Positions 1 to 8,130 of a stretch of DNA of 64,000 bases are shown in pieces. The position numbers and the translations under genes were made by a program. Source of the stretch: Bacillus sp. ISL-45 (GTDB lineage Bacteria; Bacillota; Bacilli; Bacillales; Cytobacillaceae); contig NZ_JAGGQQ010000005.1 in assembly GCF_018613195.1 (NCBI RefSeq), positions 215,593 through 279,592 on the forward strand, written 5' to 3'. The number at the start of each line of letters is the position of its first letter. Position 1 is the first letter of the stretch. Under the pieces are notes generated by a model. The model was not told the origin of the DNA. It ran no database searches and was given only the letters and a program-made list of their open reading frames with translations.

Positions 1-13
1 ATAATGTGGACAT

Positions 14-42
14 GGAAGTACTTGAATAAAGTGCTTCCTTTT
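14..42 (+). terminator. Intrinsic terminator of a gene upstream of the window
   Basis: GGAAG and CTTCC anchor a roughly 10-bp stem with one G-T pair and a 5-nt loop, followed by TTTT. It lies before greA and should end the preceding transcript. In B. subtilis the gene before greA is udk, but no coding sequence for it is visible here. Confidence 0.55.
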
Positions 43-111
43 GTCCAATGAGAAATAAATGGCCTGAAATGGCTCTATTTAAATCGCGCGCCCTGCCCAA
101 GGACGCGCTCC

Positions 112-140
112 TGTATATTTTTCAGGATACATAATATAAT
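112..140 (+). promoter_or_regulatory. Candidate sigma-A promoter of greA
   Basis: TATAAT at 135-140 is a perfect -10 box about 55 bp before the greA start. The only -35 at 17-bp spacing is the poor TGTATA (112-117), so the -35 assignment is weak. Confidence 0.35.
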
Positions 141-194
141 ATTACACAATCTATTTTATTGGGGATTTGTGAAGACTAGAAGGAGTGAAGTATT

Positions 195-671
195 TTGGCT
201 ACAGAAAAAGTGTTTCCTATGACACAGGCAGGAAAAGAAAAGCTGGAACAAGAATTGGAACAATTAAAGACTGTTAAACGAAAAGAAGTTGTTGAGAGAA
301 TCAAGATCGCTCGCAGCTTTGGCGATCTTTCAGAGAACTCTGAGTACGATTCCGCAAAAGAGGAACAAGCCTTTGTAGAAGGACGTATCACGACTCTTGA
401 AAATATGATCCGCAATGCAAAAATCATCCAGGAAAATGAAGTGAGCACAGATGCAGTCAGCCTTGGCCGTACAGTGACTTTCGTCGAGCTTCCTGATGGC
501 GATGAAGAATCTTATACAATAGTAGGAAGCGCTGAAGCTGACCCGTTTGAGGGCAAAATCTCGAACGACTCTCCGATTGCGAAAAGCCTGATGGGCAAAA
601 AAGTAGGGGACGAAGTGACTGTCCAGACTCCTGGCGGTGAAATGAACGTTCGCATCACGACAATAAAGTAA
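195..671 (+). CDS. greA: Transcription elongation factor GreA
   Basis: GreA enters the RNA polymerase secondary channel and stimulates cleavage of backtracked transcripts. At 158 residues it has normal family length. The N-terminal coiled coil (about residues 1-75) carries the conserved tip [16 protein letters not shown] with its acidic residues, and the C-terminal FKBP-like domain follows. The start is TTG, chosen because AGAAGGAGTG lies just upstream (180-189). The gene is followed after 23 bp by a terminator hairpin that overlaps the start region of pbpI. The order greA-pbpI-yrrS is the same as in B. subtilis. Identification is secure. Confidence 0.97.
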   Translation: MATEKVFPMTQAGKEKLEQELEQLKTVKRKEVVERIKIARSFGDLSENSEYDSAKEEQAFVEGRITTLENMIRNAKIIQENEVSTDAVSLGRTVTFVELPDGDEESYTIVGSAEADPFEGKISNDSPIAKSLMGKKVGDEVTVQTPGGEMNVRITTIK

Positions 672-694
672 ATACCATATGTTTGAAACCTCGG

Positions 695-727
695 CACCTC
701 GTCAACACTTTTGACGAGGTGTTTTTT
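695..727 (+). terminator. greA terminator whose 3' arm holds the pbpI Shine-Dalgarno
   Basis: CACCTCGTCAA (695-705) pairs perfectly with TTGACGAGGTG (711-721) around a 5-nt loop, followed by TTTTTT (722-727). The ATG of pbpI begins at 728. The Shine-Dalgarno GAGGTG (716-721) is therefore entirely inside the stem. The structure looks like an intrinsic terminator for greA and would also hide the pbpI ribosome binding site on read-through RNA. Confidence 0.85.
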
Positions 728-2503
728 ATGCGAAAAAAAAGAATGGTGGCATGGATTTCCATTTGTATAGCTGCCTTTTGTCTGCTGATTTTAAGGCTGG
801 CCCAGCTGCAGTTATTTGAAACGGAATCCTTTTCCAGGCATGAAATTAATCTTATAGAAGCAAGCGTCAAGCAAAGGTCGCAGGAAATGGTCGTAGATAA
901 TGGGAGAGGAAACTTCCTCGACCGCTCAGGGGCCCCTTTATCCTATGAAACTTCGTCCGTTCTCGTCCTGTTCCCCTTTTTAAAGAAGATGGACTGGGAA
1001 GCTGACAAGGTTGCGCGTACTCTAGGCATATCTGTATACTCATTGAAAAAAGCAGTGGAAAAGTCCAAGGAACCATTTGCTTTTGGCGATCCGGACCCGG
1101 TGATTTTGACAAAGAGTCAGATGGAAATTATTAATGAGCTGGAAATCCCGGGAGTTTTTGCCGTTGAGCGGAAGTATCCAATGGAGAAAGTGCCGGCTGC
1201 CCAGCTTCTGGGTATCATAGGCGAGAATGAAGCACTTCTAAAATCAAGGTATGGCGAGAAAGATTTCCTGCCAAGAACCTTGATTGGTCTCTCCGGATTG
1301 GAAAAGAGCTTTGACGAGTTCCTTGTTGCTGAAGGGAAATCAAAGCTGGTTTATCATGTCGACGGAGAAGGAGCGCCACTATTCGGGATTAATGTAAAAT
1401 ACATTGACCCAGCAAATCCTTTTTATCCAATTAACCTCCAGACTTCAATAGACAAAGACCTGCAATTGCTTTTAGAGGACAAAGTTGATTTGCACAACAT
1501 CAACAGAGGCGGTGTGGTGCTTCTCGATATTGAAACAAACAGTATACTGGCAATGGTGTCAAGGCCTGTCATAAATCAGGGAAAACCCTTCGATGATGAA
1601 GGAATAGAAAATATGATGGTCAAGCAGCATATACCCGGTTCCATCTTTAAAACGGTTGTTGCGGCGGCAGCGATCGATCAGGGACTTGATGATCCAGCCA
1701 GGAAATTTGATTGCAGCAAAACAATCAGCGGTGCACCAGATTTGAAATATGACTATGGAATGCTCAATTTCACTGATAGCTTTGCAGTAAGCTGCAACAG
1801 GGCTTTTGGAGAAGTGGCCAGGGAGCTTCAGGAGCAGGACCCCAATATGCTCGAAAAATACGCAGAGAAGCTGTCAATCACTGGCGGTACAGGATGGAAG
1901 GGTGATATTTTCAATCTTGAAGATTTCAGCCAGCTTCAGGACGAGGAAAAGGGAAGGGTCTTTTTATCTGATGAAGCACGGAAAGATAAAAATTTTGCAG
2001 CTTTATCGGGAATTGGCCAGCATGAAGTAAGGGTGTCTCCCCTCGCCGTTGCGAACATGATGGCTACAATCGCCAGGGGCGGGGAAAAAGACATGATCAG
2101 GGCTGTTCTGTCCATCCAGTATCAAAATGGTGCTGAAATGACTGAATTTCCTAAACAGAAGCTTGAAGGAGACAAAATATCTCCATTCACCGCGATGAAA
2201 CTACAAAAGCTTTTACGAGAGGTTGTTGTGAATGAGCAGGGAACGGGTAGGTGGTTCAGGGACTTGCCGTATGCCGTGGCGGGAAAGTCTGGAACAGCGG
2301 AAACCGGGATTTACAATAATAGCGACAAGCAGCTGCATAATAAGTGGTTCGCCGGATATTTTCCCTATGAAAAACCTAAGTATGCTCTTGTAACTGTCAA
2401 CTTAGGGGTTTTAGAAGATGAAGGCGGTGTGAATCCCCTTTTTGCAGATATAGTAAAAGAGGTGTATGCATTTAACCATGCTGAAGGTCCTGAAAACAAT
2501 TGA
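728..2503 (+). CDS. pbpI: Class B penicillin-binding protein (PbpI/YrrR type)
   Basis: This is a membrane-anchored peptidoglycan transpeptidase. An N-terminal membrane helix (about residues 5-23) precedes a PBP dimerisation domain and a C-terminal transpeptidase domain. The catalytic motifs are visible: SIFK (S305, K308), SCN (355-357) and KSG (520-522). I chose ATG 728 because the GAGGTG Shine-Dalgarno sits 6 nt before it; an in-frame start at 683 would lie inside the greA terminator. The product is 591 residues, close to B. subtilis PBP4b. From memory, that orthologue is a mother-cell sporulation protein; this matters because its ribosome binding site here lies in a terminator stem. yrrS follows, as in B. 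subtilis. Confidence 0.9.
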   Translation: MRKKRMVAWISICIAAFCLLILRLAQLQLFETESFSRHEINLIEASVKQRSQEMVVDNGRGNFLDRSGAPLSYETSSVLVLFPFLKKMDWEADKVARTLGISVYSLKKAVEKSKEPFAFGDPDPVILTKSQMEIINELEIPGVFAVERKYPMEKVPAAQLLGIIGENEALLKSRYGEKDFLPRTLIGLSGLEKSFDEFLVAEGKSKLVYHVDGEGAPLFGINVKYIDPANPFYPINLQTSIDKDLQLLLEDKVDLHNINRGGVVLLDIETNSILAMVSRPVINQGKPFDDEGIENMMVKQHIPGSIFKTVVAAAAIDQGLDDPARKFDCSKTISGAPDLKYDYGMLNFTDSFAVSCNRAFGEVARELQEQDPNMLEKYAEKLSITGGTGWKGDIFNLEDFSQLQDEEKGRVFLSDEARKDKNFAALSGIGQHEVRVSPLAVANMMATIARGGEKDMIRAVLSIQYQNGAEMTEFPKQKLEGDKISPFTAMKLQKLLREVVVNEQGTGRWFRDLPYAVAGKSGTAETGIYNNSDKQLHNKWFAGYFPYEKPKYALVTVNLGVLEDEGGVNPLFADIVKEVYAFNHAEGPENN

Positions 2504-2588
2504 GCCATCATTAGATGAATATAAAATCCTTCAAGTTTGCCCCCAGTCATGGTAGAATGTTGACAACCTTATAAGGGAGGGAAAGATC

Positions 2589-3275
2589 TTGAAGCACGAT
2601 GATTATGATAACCTAAATGAGGGGACACGTTCACGATTAAGGGCTAAGCGCAGAAAAACGAACCTTATTTTAAATAGCTTGATTGTTGTCGTCATTTTGT
2701 TAATTGGAATTGTCTCATTTAACATTTTCTTCAGCAATGATGAAGGGGCAGCCGATCAAAACGGTGTTGCGGCCGAGAAGGATAAGGACGCAGCCTCTCC
2801 AGATAAAAAAGAGGACACCAAGGATACGGCCAAAAAAGACGATAGCCAGGATTCAGATAAGGAAGCGGCTGATGAAACAGAGTCAGAAGAGGCTGTTGAT
2901 GAGTCTGAAAATGATGAAGAATTGGCTGATCCAATTGTGACTGAGGGCGGCAGTGATGCCAATGTGAAACAAACAATTGAAAACCCTGAATGGAAACCCG
3001 TCGGTACTACCCAATCCGGCGAACATAATACCGTATTCGACCAAAATGCAGTAGATTGGCAGGAAATGATTCTGGCCTATTCCTACGCTACCGGAATCAA
3101 TAAAGACAACATGACAGTATGGTGGAATGAAAATGGCGGTGCGCCTAATACAGCGGTTGGAACGATTTCTGAGAAAGGCAGTGACCAGACATTCAGAGTT
3201 TGGATTCAGTGGGTGGACGGCGAAGGCTGGAAGCCAGTAAAGGTAGAAGAATTGATTCAAAACGATAAGCGATAA
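2589..3275 (+). CDS. yrrS: YrrS family protein (DUF1510)
   Basis: This 228-residue protein has a basic N-terminus, one membrane helix (about residues 20-42), a long low-complexity linker rich in D, E, K and S (about 50-120), and a conserved C-terminal domain ending in a WVDGEGWKPVKVEELI segment. That layout matches the DUF1510/YrrS family of unknown function. The TTG start is preceded by AAGGGAGGG. It follows pbpI by 85 bp, as in B. subtilis, so the two are probably made together; the topology puts the C-terminal domain outside the membrane. The biochemical role is unknown. Confidence 0.85.
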   Translation: MKHDDYDNLNEGTRSRLRAKRRKTNLILNSLIVVVILLIGIVSFNIFFSNDEGAADQNGVAAEKDKDAASPDKKEDTKDTAKKDDSQDSDKEAADETESEEAVDESENDEELADPIVTEGGSDANVKQTIENPEWKPVGTTQSGEHNTVFDQNAVDWQEMILAYSYATGINKDNMTVWWNENGGAPNTAVGTISEKGSDQTFRVWIQWVDGEGWKPVKVEELIQNDKR

Positions 3276-3287
3276 AGATGTAAAGGG

Positions 3288-3324
3288 AAAGGGGCGAAAG
3301 AATGGCAGCCCCTTTATTTTTTTG
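3288..3324. terminator. Bidirectional terminator between yrrS and yrzA
   Basis: AAAGGGGC (3288-3295) pairs with GCCCCTTT (3308-3315), followed on the plus strand by a T-rich run. It overlaps the stop codon of the convergent yrzA gene and can serve both. Confidence 0.75.
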
Positions 3325-3520
3325 CCTTGAAGTGGACAACAGCGGAATAGAACAGCCTTCCTTTATCATCTAGATGCATCTGGTGGGACACATGATGGAC
3401 AGACAGCATGATCGCTTTATTGATTTCGATTTGCTTATTGATTTTTTTTTCAAGAGCTTTTAAATCGACCGCTTCAAAAAATTCAACCTTGTCTTCTATC
3501 AGTTCAAATTGGAAATCCAT
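3314..3520 (-). CDS. yrzA: YrzA family protein (DUF2536)
   Basis: A small 68-residue cytoplasmic protein starting MDFQFELIEDKVEFFEA, with the HHVSHQMHLDDKGRLFYSAV segment typical of the YrzA/DUF2536 family. ATG 3520 was preferred over an in-frame ATG at 3544 because AAAAGGAG is placed correctly only for the shorter form. In B. subtilis yrzA also lies next to yrrS. Function is unknown. It is convergent with yrrS and shares its terminator. Confidence 0.8.
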   Translation of the reverse strand: MDFQFELIEDKVEFFEAVDLKALEKKINKQIEINKAIMLSVHHVSHQMHLDDKGRLFYSAVVHFKAKK

Positions 3521-3596
3521 ATATTCCTTCTCCTTTTGATTCAACAGTATCTACACAAAATAAAATAGCAAATTCTCTATAAAAATGAAACTTATT

Positions 3597-3625
3597 TTGA
3601 TAAATTAAAACGGCAGGCATATTTT
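3597..3625 (+). promoter_or_regulatory. Candidate sigma-A promoter of mtaD
   Basis: TTGATA (3597-3602), a 17-bp spacer and TATTTT (3620-3625) lie 55 bp before the mtaD start. Spacing is ideal and the boxes match five and four of six consensus bases. Confidence 0.45.
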
Positions 3626-3679
3626 AATGACTAGCACCAGATTCTAGTAAGTAAGTGTTCTTACATAGGAGAGATTAAT

Positions 3680-4975
3680 ATGACGAGGAAGATATTTTAT
3701 AATGGGACGATTGTTACGAGTAACACAGAACATGCAGTGATCGAGAATGGGGCTATTGCCGTTGAAGGGGAGAAAATCATCTTTGTGGGCATCACGCCTG
3801 ATGATTTTACCTCTTATGAGGAAAAAGTAGATTTAAAAGGGAATACCCTGCTCCCTGGCCTGGTCAATACCCATGGACACACGCCGATGTCACTGCTGCG
3901 AGGCTATGCGGATGATTTGCATTTGCAGACATGGCTGGAGGACAAAATTTGGCCGCTTGAAGCTAAATATACACCTGAACATGCAAGATGGGGTGCGAAG
4001 CTATCTATCCTTGAAATGATCCGCACTGGTACAACGACATTTGTTGACATGTATGACAATATGGATGAGGTCGCAATGGCAGTTGAGGAAGCAGGCATCC
4101 GTGGAGTGCTGTGCCGGGGTGTGATAGGCTTTGGTTCGGAGGAACTTCGACAGAGCAAGCTTAAGGAAGCGGCAGATTTTGCGAAAAGCTGGAATAACGG
4201 CGCCAATGGAAGGATTGCGACGATGCTGTCACCTCACTCCCCGTATACCTGCTCACCAGAGTATATCTCCCAGATCATTGATAAATCGGCCGAGCTGAAT
4301 GTTCCGCTGCATACTCATATGTCCGAAACGAAATTTGAAGTAGATAAGAATATCGAGGAATACGGCGCTACACCGGTACGCCACCTGGAAAAGTTAGGAT
4401 TCTTTGAACGGCCTTCGCTTGTCGCCCATGCGGTGCATGTGAATGACGAAGATATTCAAATCCTCGCGGAAAAAGATGTGAAGGTATCACATAATGTCAT
4501 CAGTAACCTCAAATTGGGCAGCGGCATTGCCCCGATTGGCAAAATGCTGGAAAAGGGAGTGACCGTCAGCCTTGGGACAGACAGTGCAGCTTCCAACAAT
4601 AATCTCGACTTATTTGAAGAGCTGAAAGCTGCCGCGACGATCCATAAAGGATTTGCCCAGGATGCGACGGTAATCACCGCTCAGGAAGCTTTGAGGATGG
4701 CTACGATCCATGGAGCAGAATCCCTCTGGCTGAATGATCGGATTGGATCTCTTGAAGCAGGAAAAGACGCAGATTTTATCGTCGTAAATTCCAATCAGTC
4801 TTTCTTTTATCCTAAGCATAATCCAGTTTCCCACCTTGTTTATTCCGGGTCTGGACGGGATGTAAAGGATGTCTATGTACAGGGAAAACAAATTCTTGCC
4901 AACGGACATTTTACAACGATAGATGAAGAAAAAGTACTCTATGAAGCAAATCGAATGTCGAAACTCCTGTCATGA
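3680..4975 (+). CDS. mtaD: 5-methylthioadenosine/S-adenosylhomocysteine deaminase
   Basis: An amidohydrolase-superfamily enzyme of 431 residues predicted to deaminate methylthioadenosine and S-adenosylhomocysteine to their inosine forms. Metal ligands are visible as H65-G-H67 in VNTHGHTPMS, H211-T-H213 in LHTHMSE, and an aspartate in GTDSAASNNN. The ATG has AGGAGAG upstream. It is followed by mtnN, which hydrolyses the same two substrates, so the pair forms a module for clearing by-products of S-adenosylmethionine use. B. subtilis lacks this gene at this position; some other Bacillus species have it. Other nucleoside-type amidohydrolases cannot be fully excluded. Confidence 0.82.
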   Translation: MTRKIFYNGTIVTSNTEHAVIENGAIAVEGEKIIFVGITPDDFTSYEEKVDLKGNTLLPGLVNTHGHTPMSLLRGYADDLHLQTWLEDKIWPLEAKYTPEHARWGAKLSILEMIRTGTTTFVDMYDNMDEVAMAVEEAGIRGVLCRGVIGFGSEELRQSKLKEAADFAKSWNNGANGRIATMLSPHSPYTCSPEYISQIIDKSAELNVPLHTHMSETKFEVDKNIEEYGATPVRHLEKLGFFERPSLVAHAVHVNDEDIQILAEKDVKVSHNVISNLKLGSGIAPIGKMLEKGVTVSLGTDSAASNNNLDLFEELKAAATIHKGFAQDATVITAQEALRMATIHGAESLWLNDRIGSLEAGKDADFIVVNSNQSFFYPKHNPVSHLVYSGSGRDVKDVYVQGKQILANGHFTTIDEEKVLYEANRMSKLLS

Positions 4976-5087
4976 AATTTTACATAGTTAGTAAATGGAC
5001 ATAGGGGATAGGACGAAAAACAGTCGCAGAAGCCAGGAGAGACCGGAAGTTAGATAAAGAACTTATTATAAATTGGAGGACAAAAAG

Positions 5088-5792
5088 ATGAGCAGAATTG
5101 GTATTATTGGTGCAATGGATGAAGAAATACAGCATATCCTCGACGCCATGAAGGATTATGATGAGAAAAAGAAAGCAGGCATCACTTTCTATGTCGGCAC
5201 CTTCAATGGGTATGACATTGTACTATGTAAATCTGGTGTAGGGAAAGTGAACGCGAGTGTATGTACTCAAATCCTGATTGATGAATTCTCTGCATCCGAG
5301 ATTGTTTTCACAGGCGTAGCGGGTGCTGTAAATCCTGACCTGAGAATTGGGGACATTGTCATCTCCACTGATTGTGTGCAGCATGATATGGATGTTCGTG
5401 CACTGGGCTTCAAACTAGGGGAAATCCCATATACGGAAGTATCTGTATTTAAAGCCGACGGGCGTTTGGTGGATTTGGCAATTTCAGCAACCGAAGAAAT
5501 TGTTGCGGATAAGAAAATTATCAGCGGGAGAATACTGTCAGGCGATCAGTTCATCGCCGACCGTGATAAGGTAAAGTTTCTTTATGAGGAGCTTAATGGA
5601 TATTGTACAGAAATGGAAGGCGCAGCCGTGGGACAAGTATGTAGCATGAACAGCATCCCATTCGTGATCATTCGTTCAATGTCTGACCAGGCAGACGGCT
5701 CAGCAGACGTTAACTTCCTTGAATTTACGAAACTCGCATCCAAGAATTCTTTCGAGATCGTCAATGAGATGGTGAAGAACTGGAAGAATTAA
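5088..5792 (+). CDS. mtnN: 5'-methylthioadenosine/S-adenosylhomocysteine nucleosidase
   Basis: This 234-residue enzyme cleaves adenine from MTA and SAH, feeding methionine salvage and removing the methyltransferase inhibitor SAH. It has the family N-terminus MSRIGIIGAMDEE, the GVAGAV segment and the C-terminal IIRSMSDQAD motif with the catalytic aspartate. ATG 5088 was chosen because TTGGAGGA sits 8 nt upstream; an in-frame TTG at 5073 is part of that Shine-Dalgarno. It lies 112 bp after mtaD and probably shares its transcript. A strong terminator follows. Confidence 0.95.
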   Translation: MSRIGIIGAMDEEIQHILDAMKDYDEKKKAGITFYVGTFNGYDIVLCKSGVGKVNASVCTQILIDEFSASEIVFTGVAGAVNPDLRIGDIVISTDCVQHDMDVRALGFKLGEIPYTEVSVFKADGRLVDLAISATEEIVADKKIISGRILSGDQFIADRDKVKFLYEELNGYCTEMEGAAVGQVCSMNSIPFVIIRSMSDQADGSADVNFLEFTKLASKNSFEIVNEMVKNWKN

Positions 5793-5810
5793 TGAATGTG
5801 AATCTTTTTT

Positions 5811-5840
5811 TAGCGTGGAATTTATTCCACGCTATTTTTT
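5811..5840 (+). terminator. mtnN terminator
   Basis: TAGCGTGGAAT pairs with ATTCCACGCTA, followed by TTTTTT. The first tandem array begins about 27 bp beyond it. Confidence 0.9.
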
Positions 5841-5866
5841 CTGGAGGAAAATTGGAGAGGGGGCGC

Positions 5867-7107
5867 AGGTTCGGACAAAATCAAAGGGAAGTCCGCTAGT
5901 TTTGTCCAAAGTAGCCTTAGGTTCGGACAAAAACAAAGGGATGTCAGGTAGTTTTGTCCGAAGTAGTCCCAGGTTCGGACAAAATCAAAGGGAAGTCCGC
6001 TAGTTTTGTCCGAAGTAGCCCCGGGTTCGGACAAAATCACAGCTGGAGCAGCTAGTTTTGTCTGAACCAGCCCTAGGTTTGGACAAAATCACAGCTGAAG
6101 CCGCTAGTTTTGGCCGAAGTAGCCCTAGGTTCGAACAAAATCAAAGGGATGTCAGGTAGTTTTGTCCGAAGTAGTCCCGGGTTCGGACAAAATCACAGCT
6201 GGAGCAGCTAGTTTTGTCTGAAGTAGCCTTAGGTTCGGACAAAATCACAGCTGAAGCCGTTAGTTTTGTCTGAAGCAGCCTCAGGTTCGGACAAAATCAA
6301 AGCTGGAGCCGCCAGTTTTGTCTGAAGTAGCCCTAGGTTCGGACAAAATCAAAGGGAAGTCCGCTAGTTTTGTCCGAAGTAGCCCCGGGTTCGGACAAAA
6401 TCACAGCTGAAGCCGCCAGTTTTGTCTGAAGTAGCCCTAGGTTCGGACAAAGTCACAGCTGGAGCCGCCAGTTTTGTCTGAAGTAGCCCTAGGTTCGGAC
6501 AAAATTAAATGGATGTCCGCTAGTTTTGTCCGAAGTAGCCCCAGGTTCGGACAAAATTAAAGGGATGTCCGCTAGTTTTGTCCGAAGCAGCCCTAGGTTC
6601 GGACAAAAACAAAGGGATGTCAGGTAGTTTTGTCCGAAGTAGTCCAGGTTCGGACAAAATCACAGCTGGAGCAGCTAGTTTTGTCTGAACCAGCCCCAGG
6701 TTCGGACAAAATCAAAGGGAAGTCCGCTAGTTTTGTCCGAAGTAGCCCTAGGTTCGGACAAAATCAAAGCTGGAGCCGCCAGTTTTGTCCGAAGCAGCCC
6801 TAGGTTCAGACAAAAACAAAGGGATGTCAGGTAGTTTTGTCCGAAGTAGCCCTAGGTTCGGACAAAATCAAAGCTGGAGCCGCCAGTTTTGTCCGAAGTA
6901 GCCTTAGGTTCGGACAAAATCACAGCAGGAGCAGTCAGTTTTGTCCGAAGTAGCCTTAGGTTCGGACAAAATCTCAGCAGGAGCAGTCAGTTTTGTCCGA
7001 AGTAGTACCAGGTTCGGACAAAATCAAAGGGAAGTCCGCTAGTTTTGTCCGAAGTAGCCCCGGGTTCGGACAAAATCAAAGCTGAAGCCGCTAGTTTTAC
7101 CCGAAGC
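5867..7107. repeat. Tandem array of 24 units, 52-bp period (array 1)
   Basis: Each unit is TTCGGACAAAA, a 19-bp variable core, TTTTGTCCGAA and an 11-bp linker such as GTAGCCCTAGG (11+19+11+11=52). The left arm begins at 5870, 5922, 5974 and so on to 7065; every step is 52 bp except one of 51 (6598 to 6649). Cores fall into a few classes (TCAAAGGGAAGTCCGCTAG, ACAAAGGGATGTCAGGTAG, TCACAGCTGGAGCAGCTAG, TCACAGCAGGAGCAGTCAG and mixtures) that are interleaved. Because 52 is not a multiple of three, the array cannot encode a repeated peptide in one frame. It fills the gap between the mtnN terminator and yrhC; I see no gene inside it. Confidence 0.97.
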
Positions 7108-7262
7108 AGCAGCTCTGGTGCATCCGAAAATATTAACGTAACCTTAATCTCCTCACAAAATATCTCAACTCACCCATTTTCCAAAAATTACATACGTAAA
7201 AAACGTTTAAAAGATGTTACAGTAGGGTTGTGGTTAAGTCTATTAAAATGCAGGTGATATTA

Positions 7263-7517
7263 ATGAAGGCTAAGCAACTCTATGAGAAAATGGTTGACGT
7301 TAAACAATTTGCGACAGTCCTGCTTGCTGTAGGAGTTTTCTTTTATCTTGGAACGATCCTTCCGTCTGAAACGAAAGTGATGACAGATATATATATTGCT
7401 ACTGGTGCGTCCATCGTGTTTCTTGCTGGTTCTATCGTATTTTTTTCTTTTGCGAAAAAATACCGCAACGAGCTGATTGAGTCAGAAGAAGGCCAGGAGT
7501 TATTAATGAAGAAATAA
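7263..7517 (+). CDS. yrhC: YrhC family membrane protein
   Basis: An 84-residue protein with two predicted membrane helices (about residues 12-33 and 40-62) and a charged C-terminal tail, matching the YrhC family of unknown function. ATG 7263 follows CAGGTGAT; an in-frame start 33 bp upstream has no comparable Shine-Dalgarno. In B. subtilis yrhC lies downstream of mtnN and the cysteine genes mccA/mccB. Those two genes are absent here and the tandem array occupies the space. A terminator follows immediately. Confidence 0.82.
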   Translation: MKAKQLYEKMVDVKQFATVLLAVGVFFYLGTILPSETKVMTDIYIATGASIVFLAGSIVFFSFAKKYRNELIESEEGQELLMKK

Positions 7518-7540
7518 AACGTCCTTTGGGCGTTTTTTTT
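7517..7540 (+). terminator. yrhC terminator
   Basis: AAACGTCC pairs with GGGCGTTT across a TTT loop, leading into a long T-run. Confidence 0.75.
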
Positions 7541-7586
7541 GTTGGATTTTGACGAATGCTTTTTGGGAAAATCGGGCAAAAAAAGG

Positions 7587-7615
7587 TTTACAAATTAAAG
7601 TAAAGTGGATATACT
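7587..7615 (+). promoter_or_regulatory. Sigma-A promoter of the yrzI small-peptide cluster
   Basis: TTTACA (7587-7592), an exact 17-bp spacer and TATACT (7610-7615), each matching five of six consensus bases. It lies 40 bp before the first small ORF and directly after the yrhC terminator, so the cluster has its own start. Confidence 0.7.
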
Positions 7616-7655
7616 TACCAGTGTGGTTAAATAATTCAAAAGGAGGTCGAGTGAA

Positions 7656-7736
7656 ATGATCATGAATGGATACTGGGATAACGCACAAACTTCATATCGC
7701 AATACGCATTCGACCGGATCGGAATGGATTATTTAA
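7656..7736 (+). CDS. Small ORF of 26 codons with strong ribosome binding site
   Basis: ATG 7656 follows AAAGGAGGT with 8-nt spacing and opens a 26-residue polar peptide beginning MIMNGYWDNAQTSY and ending EWII. It sits just downstream of a good promoter. I do not recognise the peptide. The near-perfect translation signals suggest it is made, either as a product or as a leader peptide for the terminators at 7765-7838 that follow it. A second in-frame ATG at 7662 is possible. Confidence 0.5.
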   Translation: MIMNGYWDNAQTSYRNTHSTGSEWII

Positions 7737-7764
7737 GCTGTTTTTTGACACTTATACATCCATG

Positions 7765-7797
7765 GCCGCAGGGAGAATCGTGCCCTGTGGCTTTTTT
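7765..7797 (+). terminator. First of two tandem terminators in the small-peptide cluster
   Basis: GCCGCAGGG (7765-7773) pairs with CCCTGTGGC (7783-7791), then TTTTTT. It lies between the 26-codon ORF and yrzI. Confidence 0.7.
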
Positions 7798-7808
7798 GTG
7801 CCCATTTT

Positions 7809-7838
7809 GCCGCAGGGGAGGAATCCTTGCGGCTTTTT
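7809..7838 (+). terminator. Second tandem terminator, similar in sequence to the first
   Basis: GCCGCAGGG (7809-7817) pairs with CCTTGCGGC (7825-7833) with one imperfect position, then TTTTT. The left arm repeats that of the hairpin 44 bp upstream, suggesting a local duplication. Confidence 0.65.
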
Positions 7839-7870
7839 GGGGTGGAAATAAAAAAGGAGGTGAACCGATT

Positions 7871-8008
7871 ATGACCTTAAATATCTTGTTCTTTACAATT
7901 ACAATTAACAAACGCCAAATGTCTTTGGAAGAGATTCGCCATAACGAAATGGTAGAAAAAATGGTTGAAGACAACAAAACTCGTCAAACAATGCTGCGCC
8001 TGTTTTAA
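7871..8008 (+). CDS. yrzI: YrzI family small protein
   Basis: A 45-residue peptide with a hydrophobic N-terminus, MTLNILFFTITINKRQMSLE, and an amphipathic acidic/basic C-terminal half. This matches the YrzI family of short Bacillus proteins, which often occur in tandem. AAAAGGAGGTGA precedes the ATG with ideal spacing. It lies behind two terminator-like hairpins and a sigma-A promoter at 7587. Function is unknown; the N-terminal helix suggests membrane association. Two even shorter ORFs with good ribosome binding sites follow. Confidence 0.85.
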   Translation: MTLNILFFTITINKRQMSLEEIRHNEMVEKMVEDNKTRQTMLRLF

Positions 8009-8046
8009 TTCATTTGAATAATCAACTAAAGAAAGGTGGAATGAAA

Positions 8047-8106
8047 ATGGTTTATCTAATTCAAAGAAGACTGGCTAGCTTATGGGTGGAGAAGGACACC
8101 ACCTAA
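8047..8106 (+). CDS. Small ORF of 19 codons after yrzI
   Basis: AAAGGTGGA is followed at 7-nt spacing by ATG 8047, opening a 19-residue peptide starting MVYLIQRRLASLW. An ATG at 8041 is too close to the Shine-Dalgarno. It is 38 bp after yrzI on the same strand and I do not recognise it. The evidence is translation signals and context only. Confidence 0.35.
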   Translation: MVYLIQRRLASLWVEKDTT

Positions 8107-8130
8107 CGACGGGGTCGGGAGGTAATCTGT

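Noticed and set aside
4976-5087. S-adenosylmethionine riboswitch before mtnN
   Set aside because: The 112-bp gap has neither the conserved S-box core nor a terminator pair.
5815-6003. Open reading frame across the first units of array 1
   Set aside because: The 52-bp period shifts frame every unit, the peptide is not repetitive and there is no suitable ribosome binding site for it.
5867-7107. Array 1 as a CRISPR array
   Set aside because: Cores recur in a few classes instead of being unique spacers, the unit has its own palindromic arms and linker, and no cas gene is in the window.
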